Shown: positions 18,401 through 26,179 of the stretch, in pieces
How the letters are laid out: each line of letters opens with the position of its first letter
Numbering within the stretch: position 1 is the first letter of the stretch
Origin: Planctomycetaceae bacterium
GTDB lineage: Bacteria; Planctomycetota; Planctomycetia; Pirellulales; UBA1268
Length of the DNA stretch: 41,627 nucleotides
NCBI GenBank assembly: GCA_021300535.1
Contig: JAJTED010000021.1
Span: forward strand, 1-41,627
Direction of reading: 5' to 3'
Notes under the pieces: model-generated
What the model was told of the DNA's origin: nothing
The model's input: only the letters and a program-made list of their open reading frames with translations
Database searches by the model: none
Translations under genes and position numbers: made by a program

Positions 18401-18818
18401 CGAGGGCCGGATTGGGCACGATCGTGAGCACGCGGCCGTGCGGTGGGCCAAGCGTCAGCCCGGTTGCGGTGGCCGTCAGGAGCGGCGCGGCGGGATTGTA
18501 GGCGAACGTGACCGAACCTGTTCCCGACCCGGTTGTGCCGTATTTGTCGCCGAGGATGCTCTCCGTGATTCGCGTCCTCACGGCCGGATTCTTGGAGCCG
18601 CGAAGCGCGATCAGCAGGGCCTCGTCGAGCAGCGTCCGCGACTGGATGCCATCCACGGCGGCGGCCTGGGTGGCGTTCGCGAACGCCCGGGCCGCCGTCC
18701 GGGCCCGCACCGCCGAGATGATGAGGAACGCCCCGAGGAGGATGAAGAACGACAGGGCAGTGAGCACGAGCAGCAGCAGCATGCCGCGGCGGTCGGCTGA
18801 TCGATGGCGAGGATCCAT
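15426..18818 (-). CDS. Giant GspK/PilX-like membrane-anchored protein
   Basis: 1130 residues. The start (DRRGMLLLLVLTALSFFILL then GAFLIISAVRARTAARAFAN) is a basic leader followed by one long hydrophobic helix, like GspK or PilX minor pilins, but without the FTLxE consensus and Glu+5. The rest is a large, Thr/Ser/Gly-rich extracytoplasmic region, three to four times the size of ordinary GspK (~300-350). It includes a dockerin/EF-hand-like Asp cluster (DNDNDGIADGVWLSG). It sits between the I-like and J-like prepilin genes, the expected place for a GspK-type tip protein. Start ATG at 18818 lies 27 bases after the previous stop. Function by position only; it could instead be a surface adhesin carried at the pilus tip. 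Confidence 0.7.
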   Translation of the reverse strand: MDPRHRSADRRGMLLLLVLTALSFFILLGAFLIISAVRARTAARAFANATQAAAVDGIQSRTLLDEALLIALRGSKNPAVRTRITESILGDKYGTTGSGTGSVTFAYNPAAPLLTATATGLTLGPPHGRVLTIVPNPALGGPVSFRTVGVSGGIVLLANTSGRPGFPPAVLSTTSSTYSAVVNGREFSGTPAAGTTAAEPWDAYDDHNPWLAQPVLSDGQVTGFSRVSFDSSGTATVDNDNDGIADGVWLSGVLPSRASPNGTFSYRVSYLVLDLDGRININAAGTADGSGASSGRLGLGAGPADVDPTSCGLLGQWGSRMLGGPPQSTTAGTASNAQRRPSPGLTVVGRYGADGVPGGAGDDANALQQTAATGSFGLYGQTIAGTNSLADLQCRVRTRMTSPSGSQLQPTLQFTMPQGGPDGTNDPYEVRLDHLAPRNTAAVPAATAGLDDSPFAIADMERLLRAPDADAATLPQRLAATLGGEAQRARMRITTDSWDTPALTGAAAAQVQTFLTGSATAPVYPWSNTNATAPDVAAGLRFNLNRPLVSGSDRHEYCKGLYTLLLALGGTTATGTTPAAVELRTKAAQWAVNVVDFRDEDSTMTGFEYDTNPTNGWNVDGNLATTGDPDRGVVFGVERPEMVITETAAWWNPGLATGQLFVNLQRLAWNAVVTSTSSTGTTSRTVENLSSELTTGTSSNLALANATWQVRYDTNSVAQFRPGAATSGTQWWLTSVSGTPVLQSSTVSIISGTVGRSLADNDTICLHPPSPMEFGAAAGTGHPVGVASGTTGVFSRATSGTVTLERLADPGRANGPDNPYVVVDSAEVEVAPPPGQRKRRPDGGSAMTRFWRTANAWITQSGTSLGAYPGNKPAWLHWPNRPFVSHGETVLVPADSPPDLFRNYAFPPSSMVADTTAITVGGTTIPFHRLLLDAIHVPSRFAGVAVQLSDSGTCGLDRLKAHQFSSWREPGRVNVNTIVSGPMASGTAPDDSDSLVWSTLVGGTALPIVSSGTMRVNPFLAGSGPATSLGQVLSLTGTANQPIARDDVTDNPATQNPFLAHATAIRLANTATIRSHVFAVWITLETTDSGDGSRTCHRLFAIVDRSIPVGFREGENLNVRDTIRLRRFLE

Positions 18819-18845
18819 GGTGTGGGTTTCCGTTTCCGCCGGGAG

Positions 18846-19634
18846 TCAGTCGAGCGTCACGGGGTATTGATCGAGCCGCAGCAAACCGTCGAAGCCGATG
18901 ACATTCAGAATCGTGCCGCTGGTTAGCGGGTTGGGATCGATGACCACGAACGAACGCCGGAGGGCCGGATTTTCCGATCCCGACGTGATGGGCCCGGGCA
19001 TCGTCCACGACGACGTCACCCGCACCCAGCGCGGCGGATTCGTGAGGGCGACCGCATGGGAACAGGCTGGCAGAAACTGGAGGCGGGTCGCTTCATCGCG
19101 CAGGGCGGTTCCGCTCGTCAGTTGAAACCGCGGCGATGACGTCCCGCCATTGAGGCGGATCGTTCCGCTGATAGTGGGAGCCTTGCGAAAGACGGCGATG
19201 CTGAGCGTGGCGGGCAGCCCGGCCGCTGCAGTGCCTGACGCGGGTATCAGCATCGCGCCCCAGCGAAAGGCAGGATCGTCGGCCAGTTGGAACGTGGAGG
19301 TGCCGGTCCGTTGGGCGAGCCGGTTGGTGGCAGAGCCCGTGACCCCGGTCGCCGGCATGCCGCGCAGTTCGCCGAACACACAGGCCCTGGTCCCACTGGA
19401 AAAGATGTCGGCAGCCACGAGGCCGCAATTCACGCACTCGGCCCGGGCATTGGCCGCCAGGACGCCTCCCCGATCCTGCTGGGTCGCCTGGCCGAGCCGG
19501 GCGCTGGCCGCCGGCAGCAGGGCGGACACGCTCGCCAGGCCGACGGCGAGGATGCCGCAGGCCACGAGCACCTCGAGGAGCGACAGTCCCGCACGCGGGT
19601 GGCGGCTGACGGCGGTCGGTGCCAGGGCATGCAT
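18846..19634 (-). CDS. Prepilin-like protein, PulI/PilV-type minor pseudopilin
   Basis: 262 residues with Gly16-Leu17 in RAGLSLLEVLVACGILAVGL, a class-typical GspI/PilV prepilin signal with Glu+5. Past the helix (SVSALLPAASARLGQATQQD) the globular part is polar and not recognised. Frame extension upstream of ATG 19634 runs through the neighbour and is discarded. The gap to the preceding gene is 5 bases, so it belongs to the same operon. Expected role: minor subunit that primes pseudopilus or pilus assembly in the inner membrane. Confidence 0.75.
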   Translation of the reverse strand: MHALAPTAVSRHPRAGLSLLEVLVACGILAVGLASVSALLPAASARLGQATQQDRGGVLAANARAECVNCGLVAADIFSSGTRACVFGELRGMPATGVTGSATNRLAQRTGTSTFQLADDPAFRWGAMLIPASGTAAAGLPATLSIAVFRKAPTISGTIRLNGGTSSPRFQLTSGTALRDEATRLQFLPACSHAVALTNPPRWVRVTSSWTMPGPITSGSENPALRRSFVVIDPNPLTSGTILNVIGFDGLLRLDQYPVTLD

Positions 19635-19639
19635 GGTGG

Positions 19640-20593
19640 TCACTTTCCGATGACGGCCTGGGCCCGAGCCTTCGCGCGGGCGTCCCGCAGGGCGGTTGGA
19701 TCCGTCCCGGTCTGGGGCACGTTCGACGACACTGACACGCGGCCGGTCTGCGGATGGATCGCCACCCACAGGGCCCGGTCACTGGCCAGGGCCGTGCCGG
19801 CTTCGACATCTCTCCGCGGTGCCACGAGTAGGTAGACCGGAGACAACGGATGGGTGACGGTGGCGGTGCCCGCGCCGAGCAGCTGCTGCATGACGGCATC
19901 CACACCGCCGACGCTGTCGAAGGTCAGGCCGATCGGTCCCTTGTTCGCCAGGTTGCTCCAGGTGGCGTCGAAGCCGGCGCCATCGCCGATCCCGCTGTAG
20001 CGGAGGTCGAGGGCCGCGGGCTTCCCAAGATCGACGAGCATCTCCCCTTTGGCGGGATAGCGGGCGATGACCACGGGCAGCCCGCCCGGGCCGGATTCGG
20101 GCCAGATCGTGTTCTGCGCGGTCTGTCCGTTTGCCGTGCGCAGGCTGACGGTCGAGCCCCCCGAGAATCCCATCCATGGTGCGGCCGGCTGGCCGGGGGC
20201 CGAACGGCCGAACTGGATTCGATAGCCACTGGCAAGTTCTCCGGCACCGGCATTGGAAGGGGTGATGGTCACACTCGCGGTCGTGGCGGAGCGGTCCGCC
20301 GGCGGCATCCCGCTCGAGCATGAGCCCGTGATCAGCGGCAGCATGTCGGCAGCCGACACCGCGGTCACCGACCCCACGGCCCCGTTCGGCTCGAGAATCA
20401 GGCCGGCCCCGGCCGGATTGCCCAGGGCCCGGGCCTGGGTGGCCAGGATCGCCGACACGAGCGACTGGGCGGCCCGTCTGACCTCACCCGCTGCGCCCGG
20501 CCGGACGCCGACCAGCACGAGGCCGAAGAGGGAGGCGAAAATGACGGCCACGATGAGCAATTCGATCAGCGTGAAGGCGGCGCGGCGGTTCAT
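19640..20593 (-). CDS. Prepilin-like protein, GspH/FimT-type
   Basis: 317 residues beginning MNRRAAFTLIELLIVAVIF: a short leader with Ala6 (not Gly) before Phe7 and Glu+5. The block after the helix (EVRRAAQSLVSAILATQARA) matches the pattern of GspH/FimT minor pseudopilins. Its ATG overlaps the previous stop by 4 bases (ATGA), implying translational coupling. It is longer than the usual ~170 residues of GspH, with an extended C-terminal domain rich in Gly/Ser and beta-strand pattern. Probably a minor subunit of the same filament. Confidence 0.75.
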   Translation of the reverse strand: MNRRAAFTLIELLIVAVIFASLFGLVLVGVRPGAAGEVRRAAQSLVSAILATQARALGNPAGAGLILEPNGAVGSVTAVSAADMLPLITGSCSSGMPPADRSATTASVTITPSNAGAGELASGYRIQFGRSAPGQPAAPWMGFSGGSTVSLRTANGQTAQNTIWPESGPGGLPVVIARYPAKGEMLVDLGKPAALDLRYSGIGDGAGFDATWSNLANKGPIGLTFDSVGGVDAVMQQLLGAGTATVTHPLSPVYLLVAPRRDVEAGTALASDRALWVAIHPQTGRVSVSSNVPQTGTDPTALRDARAKARAQAVIGK

Positions 20594-21438
20594 TTCTTGG
20601 CCTCCGCGTCGAAGTTGGTGATCGCGCCCGCGCGAACGTCGGCCCCGTTCGCAGAGATATTCGGGCCCAGGAAAGGCTGCTGTGGGCCGCCAGAGAAAAT
20701 CAGCGGCCGCATCGTGCCTCCTTTGGCCGCCGCGGGCGTGCCACCTGTGAAGGGCTGCGTTGATGAAAAAAACGGTGTCCCGCTCGAAGGCGGGAGTTGC
20801 AGCGCCGAAGGCCAGAGCACGTAGCGAATCGGCTGCTTCCAGGCGTCGAGAAACTCGAAGGCGCCGTCGTTGTCGGTGTCGCCCATCTGGCTCGTTCCCA
20901 GGGCGTCGCAACTGAGACAGTCGGCGACGCCACCCATCATCACGATCATGAACAGGCATTCGGCATCGGCGAAGGAATCGGTCGGGGCGGATGTGGATGA
21001 GGCGAGTAGGCCGGCGTAGGCGGCTTGCGGCGGCGTCAGCGGCACCCCAGTTGTGGACGTGCCGGAAATGATGTTCTGCACCGTCGCCCAGCTGTCAGGC
21101 AGCTCATGAGTGGCGAGGAGCCGCAGCCTGGTCCCCCGGTCCGCCGCGGACGTTGCGCCCGGCACCGGCCGGGAGGCGTACGACGAGTAGTGCTGCTGGA
21201 TTACGGAGTCGAGCCGCGCGATCAACGCCTGCGTCGCCTGCACCCGCTGGCTGCCGCGGGCGGCGGAAACGGCCGACCCGATCATCGCCATCAGCACAAG
21301 GATGATCGACACCACCACGAGCAGCTCGACGAGCGTGAAGGCGGGGCGGCGGAAGGCACCCTCACCCCAGCCCTCTCCCCGAGGGAGAGGGAGGGAGGGG
21401 CGTGGGGCCGGCTCGGGATGGCTGGGGAGGGTGGTCAT
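20590..21438 (-). CDS. GspG-like prepilin with repeat-derived leader
   Basis: 282 residues. The prepilin signal is Ala33-Phe34 in RRPAFTLVELLVVVSIILVL with Glu+5. A later stretch, GDTDNDGAFEFLDAWKQPIR, resembles the calcium-site/DPWGxPY region of GspG-type major pseudopilins, though the protein is about twice GspG size. The start is ATG 21438, overlapping the gspF stop by 4 bases. The unusually long leader (33 residues) is mostly encoded by a dispersed GC-rich repeat at 21355-21405 (residues about 12-28, SLPLPRGEGWGEGA). Likely the major or a principal pseudopilin of the system. Confidence 0.8.
   Translation of the reverse strand: MTTLPSHPEPAPRPSLPLPRGEGWGEGAFRRPAFTLVELLVVVSIILVLMAMIGSAVSAARGSQRVQATQALIARLDSVIQQHYSSYASRPVPGATSAADRGTRLRLLATHELPDSWATVQNIISGTSTTGVPLTPPQAAYAGLLASSTSAPTDSFADAECLFMIVMMGGVADCLSCDALGTSQMGDTDNDGAFEFLDAWKQPIRYVLWPSALQLPPSSGTPFFSSTQPFTGGTPAAAKGGTMRPLIFSGGPQQPFLGPNISANGADVRAGAITNFDAEAKK
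21355..21405. repeat. Dispersed repeat inside a prepilin leader
   Basis: The plus strand reads ctcaccccagccctctcccc then gagggagagggagggagg. This is the widely dispersed bacterial element whose translations give peptides such as LTPALSPREREG on one strand and LPRGEGWGEGA on the other. Here it lies in frame between the start codon and the prepilin cleavage site of the GspG-like gene. The element is recognised from memory of such peptides in many genomes. Confidence 0.65.
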
Positions 21439-22766
21439 GACAGGTCGTTGATCAGCTTGATGAGCGGCATGAAGAGGGCGATCACGATGAAGCCCACGGC
21501 GCCGCCGAGGAAGATGATGAGCAACGGTTCCATGAGGCTCGTCAGGCTCTCCGTGAGCACCGCCACCTCCTCGTCGTAGGTGTCGGCCACCTTGTAGAGC
21601 ATGGTGTCGAGCTCGCCCGACTCCTCGCCCACGTCCACCATGTTCACCACCAGGTCGTCCACGACAGGCTTCTTGAAGCGGAACAGGTACATCAGGGCGC
21701 CCACCACCGGTACGAAGGCCGTCCAGAAAAGGAGCGCCACGACGTTGAACGGCGGGATGGAGTAGGTCTTGAGCGGCTTGGCGATCGCGTCGCCGTCGCG
21801 GATCGAGTCCGACACCTTGGAGAACAGCCGCTCGAACATCATGTTGCCCGAGGTCTCCTTGGTGATGTTGAGCGCCTCCAGGATCGGCACGCCGCTGGAG
21901 AGCAGCGTGCCCAGCGTCCGCGAGCTGCGGGAGAGGATGTTCTTCTCGACGAGCTGCCCGAAGATCACCACCTTGAGCACGAACAGATCCCAGCCGAAGC
22001 GGCCGTAGGGGATCATCTTGATGAGCTTGATGAGCAGATTGAGACCGAAGGGAATGGCGGGGATGAGGTACCAGTAGTTCACCACCCAGTTCGAGATGTC
22101 GATCAGCATCTGCGTCATCGCCGGCAGCTCGCTGTCGAAGTCGTCGAAGATCTTTTTGAACTGCGGCACGATCTTGATCATGATGAAGGCGAGGATGCCC
22201 ACGGCCACCATCACCACCACGATCGGATAGACGAGCGCGCCCTTCACCTTCCGCTTCAGCGACTCGCTCCGCTCCATGAACTCGGAGAGCCGCCGGAGGA
22301 TCACCTCCAGCGCCCCGCCCGCCTCGCCGGCCCGGATCATGTTGCAGTACAGCCGGTCGAAGGCCTTGGGGCTCTTGGCCATCGCCTCGGAGAGCGTGGC
22401 CCCGCCCTCGATCTCGTCGCACACGTCGAGGAGGCTGTTCTTCAGCCGGCCGGGCTTCTGCATCTCCGCCAGCAGCTTCAGGCTCCGCAGGATCGGCAGG
22501 CCGGCGTCCTGGAGGATGGAGAGCTGGCGGGTGAAGAGCGTGAGCTCCTTGCCCTTCACGCCGCCGATGGCGAATGTCCGCCCCGGCTTGCGGCCGCCGG
22601 CCGCCGGCCCCTTGGCCGCCTTGGCCTTTTTGGCCTTGAGCTTGGTGACCATGTAGCCCATCGAGCGGATCGTGGCCTGGGCCTCGGCCTCGCTGGCCGC
22701 GTCGACGGTATCGCGGATCTCCTTGCCGGTCGCCGCGTCGATGGCTTCGAACTGGAAGGTGGGCAT
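21435..22766 (-). CDS. gspF: GspF/PilC inner-membrane platform protein
   Basis: 443 residues with the two-copy T2SSF layout. The first domain has FTRQLSILQDAGLPILRSL and CNMIRAGEAGGALEVILRRL; the second has SRTLGTLLSSGVPILEAL and NMVDVGEESGELDTMLYKVA. Hydrophobic segments lie near the middle (VYPIVVVMVAVGILAFIMIK) and at the C-terminus (PLLIIFLGGAVGFIVIALF). An additional hydrophobic segment inside domain 2 (NVVALLFWTAFVPVVGALMY) is not usual in proteobacterial GspF. A Lys/Ala-rich linker follows the first ~45 residues. It couples the cytoplasmic ATPases to pilin extraction. ATG at 22766, 2 bases after gspE. Confidence 0.92.
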   Translation of the reverse strand: MPTFQFEAIDAATGKEIRDTVDAASEAEAQATIRSMGYMVTKLKAKKAKAAKGPAAGGRKPGRTFAIGGVKGKELTLFTRQLSILQDAGLPILRSLKLLAEMQKPGRLKNSLLDVCDEIEGGATLSEAMAKSPKAFDRLYCNMIRAGEAGGALEVILRRLSEFMERSESLKRKVKGALVYPIVVVMVAVGILAFIMIKIVPQFKKIFDDFDSELPAMTQMLIDISNWVVNYWYLIPAIPFGLNLLIKLIKMIPYGRFGWDLFVLKVVIFGQLVEKNILSRSSRTLGTLLSSGVPILEALNITKETSGNMMFERLFSKVSDSIRDGDAIAKPLKTYSIPPFNVVALLFWTAFVPVVGALMYLFRFKKPVVDDLVVNMVDVGEESGELDTMLYKVADTYDEEVAVLTESLTSLMEPLLIIFLGGAVGFIVIALFMPLIKLINDLS

Positions 22767-22768
22767 CG

Positions 22769-24487
22769 TCAGGCCTCCAGGATCGTCTCGCGGATGACTT
22801 CCTCGGCGGTGGTGGTCCCGCTGAAGACGCCCTCCATGCCGGATTCGCGGAGCGTCACCATGCCGTTCCGCCGGGCGGCCTCGCGGAGATCCTCCGTCGA
22901 GGCGTTGCGCATCACCAGGTCGCGCAGTTCGTCGTTCATGATCAGCAGTTCGAACAGCCCCAGCCGGCCCTTGTAGCCGGTGCGGTTGCACTTCTCGCAG
23001 CCGCGGCCGCGGTAGAACTTCTTGCCGATCGTCTGGTCGGTCGTCAGCTCCAGGTCGGCGAGCACGTCGGCCCCCGGCACCACCTCCTCGCGGCAGTTGG
23101 AGCAGATCCGCCGCACCAGCCGCTGGGCGAGGATCGCCTCCACCGTGGCCGTGATCAAAAACGGTGGCACGCCCATGTCGCGGAGCCGCGTCACCGTGGA
23201 CGGAGCGTCGTTGGTGTGCAGCGTGGAGAACACCATGTGGCCGGTGAGCGAGGCCTGCACGGCGATCTCGGCCGTCTCCACGTCGCGGATCTCGCCCACC
23301 AGGATCCGGTCCGGGTCCTGGCGGAGGATCGCCCGCAGGCAGGCGGCGAAGGTGTTGCCGATCTCGGCGTCGATCGGCACCTGGATGATGCCGTCGATGT
23401 CATACTCCACCGGGTCTTCGGTGGTGATCAGTTTGTCGTCGACCTCGTTGAGCTCCGACAGGGCCGAGTAGAGGGTGGTCGTCTTGCCGGAGCCGGTCGG
23501 CCCGGTGACGAGCACGATGCCGTTGGGCCGTTTGATGACCTCGCGGAACTTCCGCAGCATCGCCGGCTCCATCCCCACCTTCTCCAGGTCGAGGGACACG
23601 ACGCCCCGGTCGAGCACCCGCATGACCACGCTCTCGCCGAACAGCGTGGGCAGCACGCTGACGCGGAGATCGACCGGATGGCCGCCGACATTGAGCTCGA
23701 TGCGGCCGTCCTGCGGCAGCCGGCGCTCGGCGATGTCGAGGTTGGCCATGACCTTGATCCGGGTGGTGATGGCGAAGGCCAGGTGCCGCGGCGGGGGCAC
23801 CATCTCCTGGAGCACGCCGTCGGCCTTGAGGCGGATGCGGAACTCCGTCTCGAAGGGCTCGAAGTGAATGTCGCTGGCCCCGTCGCGGATCGCCAGCAGG
23901 AGCACCATGTTGAGCAGCTTCCGCACCGGGGCGCTCTCGGCCAGGGCCTCGACGCTCGTCAGGTCGGTGGGGCCGTCGCGGCCGGCGGCGGCGGCCGCCG
24001 CCGCCAGCTCGTCGTCCTTCTCCAGATCCTCGACGAGCGACTCCACGCTCTCGCTCTCGGAGGAATAGACCTTCTCGATCACCTTGGTGATCTCGGGCTC
24101 CGTGGCCACGCAGACGTGGATGTCGTAGCCGAGGAAGGTCCGCAGCTCGTCGGCGATCTGGATCTTCTGCGGCTCGGCCGAGGCGATCGTGAGCCGGTTG
24201 CCATCGAGAGCCAGCGGGATCACGCGATAGAGCTGGGCCATCGGCTCCGACAGCAGCCGGGCCACCTCCGGCGGAATGTGGCGGTCGTAGAGCGTGACGA
24301 ACGTGGTGCCCCACTGCTCGGCGAGCGCCTCGCCGAGCTGCTCGTCGGTGAAGTAGCCCAGCGACACACCCACCTTGCCGAGCAGCTCGCCGCCCCGCGT
24401 CGCCTGTTCCTCGAGCATCGTCGCGAGCTGCTGCTCGTCGATGAGGCCGAGGTCCACGAGGATTTGCCCGATCCGCTTCAGGGCCAT
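22769..24487 (-). CDS. gspE: GspE/PilB assembly ATPase, second copy in operon order
   Basis: 572 residues. The N-terminal MshEN/T2SSE_N domain (about 1-140) is followed by an acidic linker (SESESVESLVEDLEKDDE) and the AAA-like motor. Walker A is GPTGSGKTT (329-337), Walker B RILVGEIRD (394-402), His box STLHTND (421-427), and the zinc motif C462-C465/C497-C500. It powers pilin extraction at the inner membrane with GspF. ATG at 24487, 2 bases after the pilT stop. A paralogue lies upstream in the same run; this copy adjoins gspF and is the likelier partner for it. Confidence 0.92.
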   Translation of the reverse strand: MALKRIGQILVDLGLIDEQQLATMLEEQATRGGELLGKVGVSLGYFTDEQLGEALAEQWGTTFVTLYDRHIPPEVARLLSEPMAQLYRVIPLALDGNRLTIASAEPQKIQIADELRTFLGYDIHVCVATEPEITKVIEKVYSSESESVESLVEDLEKDDELAAAAAAAGRDGPTDLTSVEALAESAPVRKLLNMVLLLAIRDGASDIHFEPFETEFRIRLKADGVLQEMVPPPRHLAFAITTRIKVMANLDIAERRLPQDGRIELNVGGHPVDLRVSVLPTLFGESVVMRVLDRGVVSLDLEKVGMEPAMLRKFREVIKRPNGIVLVTGPTGSGKTTTLYSALSELNEVDDKLITTEDPVEYDIDGIIQVPIDAEIGNTFAACLRAILRQDPDRILVGEIRDVETAEIAVQASLTGHMVFSTLHTNDAPSTVTRLRDMGVPPFLITATVEAILAQRLVRRICSNCREEVVPGADVLADLELTTDQTIGKKFYRGRGCEKCNRTGYKGRLGLFELLIMNDELRDLVMRNASTEDLREAARRNGMVTLRESGMEGVFSGTTTAEEVIRETILEA

Positions 24488-24489
24488 GG

Positions 24490-25587
24490 TCAGCGCTCCA
24501 TTTCCTTGGCGGCCTTGCGGGCGACCGTCTCGGCGTCGTCGAAGATGCCCTGCTTGGCGTTGGAGATCCGGCGGGCGAGATCGTCCACGTTCTGCGCCTT
24601 GGCGAGCACGCTCTCCTCCGTCACCTTCTTCTCGCTCCACAGCTTGAAGAGGTGGTCGTCGAGGAGCTGCATGCCGAGCTTGGCCCCCGTCTGGATCGCC
24701 GAATTGATGCGAAAGGTCTTGTTCTCGCGGATCAGGTTGCCGATGCCCGGGGTGCAGACGAGCACCTCGTAGGCCGCCACGCGGCCGCCGCCGATCTTGG
24801 GGAGCAGCGTCTGCGAGAGCACGCCGAGGATCGCGGTCGAAAGCTGGGTGCGGACCTGCTCCTGCTGGTTGGTGGGGAAGGCGTCGATGATCCGGTTGAC
24901 GGTGCCCTGGGCGCCGGTCGTGTGCAGCGTGCCGAACACCACGTGGCCCGTCTCGGCGGCCGAGATCGCCGCCTCGATCGTCTCCAGGTCGCGGAGCTCG
25001 CCCACGAGGATCACGTCGGGATCCTGCCGCAGGGCCCGCCGCAGGGCCTCGGAAAAGCTCGGCACGTCGGTGCCGATCTCCCGCTGGTTCACCGTGCTCT
25101 TCTTGGAGTAGTGGTAGAACTCGATCGGGTCCTCGATCGTGATGATGTGGTGGTCGTAATTGTCGTTGATGAAGTCGATCAGGCCGGCGAGCGTGGTGCT
25201 CTTGCCGGAGCCGGTCGGGCCGGTGACGAGGAACAGGCCGCGGGGCCGGGTCACCAGCTTCTTGCAGACCTCCGGCACCCCGAGCTGCTCGGGCGTGAGC
25301 AGCTTGTTGGGGATCTGCCGCAGCACCATCGCCACGCTGCCCCGCTGCTTGAACACGCTGACGCGGAACCGGGCCAGGTCCTTGAAGGCGAAGCCGAAGT
25401 CGCAGCCCCCCTTCTCGGCCAGTTCGGCCTGGCACCGCTCCGGGGTGATCGCCTTCATCAGCGCGTTGGTGTCGTCGGCCGTGAGGACCTTCGTGGCCTG
25501 GGCCTTCATGTGCCCGTCCATGCGGAACACGGGCGGGATGCCGGCGGTGATGTGGATGTCGCTCACGCCCCCCTTCACCGCCGCCAT
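24490..25587 (-). CDS. pilT: PilT-type retraction ATPase
   Basis: 365 residues from ATG 25587. Walker A GPTGSGKST (123-131), IITIEDPIEF, Walker B DVILVGELRD (191-200) and the PilT-type His box GTLHTTGA (219-226) identify a retraction ATPase of type IV pili. The ATG overlaps the stop of the upstream small gene by one base (TGATG). The frame upstream encodes VDKLL before MAAVKGG, and family PilTs normally include that helix (xDKLLxxAV), so this ATG clips the expected N-terminus. Either the protein is slightly short or a one-base change separated it from the upstream frame. Its presence argues for pilus retraction rather than pure type II secretion. Confidence 0.9.
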   Translation of the reverse strand: MAAVKGGVSDIHITAGIPPVFRMDGHMKAQATKVLTADDTNALMKAITPERCQAELAEKGGCDFGFAFKDLARFRVSVFKQRGSVAMVLRQIPNKLLTPEQLGVPEVCKKLVTRPRGLFLVTGPTGSGKSTTLAGLIDFINDNYDHHIITIEDPIEFYHYSKKSTVNQREIGTDVPSFSEALRRALRQDPDVILVGELRDLETIEAAISAAETGHVVFGTLHTTGAQGTVNRIIDAFPTNQQEQVRTQLSTAILGVLSQTLLPKIGGGRVAAYEVLVCTPGIGNLIRENKTFRINSAIQTGAKLGMQLLDDHLFKLWSEKKVTEESVLAKAQNVDDLARRISNAKQGIFDDAETVARKAAKEMER

Positions 25588-25949
25588 CAGCAGCTTGTCG
25601 ACTGGAGGTCGAGCTCGAGCGGAACGTGGTCCGCTGCCGGCGGGGCGGCGGCGGGGCGGAGCACGAGCACCTTCGTGCCCTGGACGTCGAGCAGGGTACC
25701 GGCACATTCACCGAGCGCGGTCGTGAACGCGAACCGGGCCGGGTCGCCGCCGGCAGGCACGAGGGCCGCCGCCAGGGCCGCCACTTCCTCGACCGTGAAG
25801 GCCCGCGTCTTCAGCGGCCGCATCTGGTCGTTGATCCGCAGCATCGGTGCGGCGCCGCCCGAGAGCCGAACCTCGGTGCCGCCGTTGTCCACGGCCACCT
25901 TAAGCAGCTTCTCGACCTGCGCCACGAGCGGGGAAGAGGCCGTGCTCAT
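25587..25949 (-). CDS. Stand-alone PilT N-terminal-domain-like protein
   Basis: 120 residues starting at ATG 25949, which has GAGGAG 8 bases upstream. The segment VEKLLKVAVDNGGTEVRLSG and MLRINDQMRPLKTRAFTVEE aligns by eye with PilT's VDKLLMAAVKGGVSDIHITA and FRMDGHMKAQATKVLTADD. It is therefore a divergent copy of the PilT/GspE N-terminal (PAS-like) domain without any ATPase motor. Its stop overlaps the pilT ATG by one base. If one base were added near 25597 the two frames would join into one protein with two such domains in tandem. It may be a regulator of PilT, or half of a frameshifted fusion. Confidence 0.65.
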   Translation of the reverse strand: MSTASSPLVAQVEKLLKVAVDNGGTEVRLSGGAAPMLRINDQMRPLKTRAFTVEEVAALAAALVPAGGDPARFAFTTALGECAGTLLDVQGTKVLVLRPAAAPPAADHVPLELDLQSTSC

Positions 25950-26179
25950 GATCGCCACTCCTCGCAGCCGGAGGCTGCGCACGGGGGGATCGGCAGGCAG
26001 AGAGGGGGCCCGAACACGGCGGCGGCTTCATGGGACGTTCGGCTCGGGCCCCTGACAGCCGCCGAAGTCACTGGCTCTATTATGCGCGTCATCGGGTGAA
26101 AAGTCTCCTCCGCCCCAGGAAAAATCCCTCCGGCCGGCAAAAACCCGTGGCCGGGAAGGGGTCCGCCCCGCCGGGCCGG
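25950..26179. other. Intergenic gap inside the pilus/secretion run
   Basis: 230 bases between the first gspE and the PilT-N-like gene, the largest gap in this run. It is GC-rich with short palindromes (for example ggccgggaaggggtccgccccgcc near 26150). I see no gene, and no clear -35/-10 pair on the minus strand. Because it is the only sizeable break, a second promoter for the pilT-gspF-pilin part could sit here; this is inference. Confidence 0.4.

Noticed and set aside
15237-18800. 1187-residue plus-strand open frame
   Set aside because: It is a shadow of the GspK-like gene, with low-complexity Arg/Gly composition and no recognisable motif.
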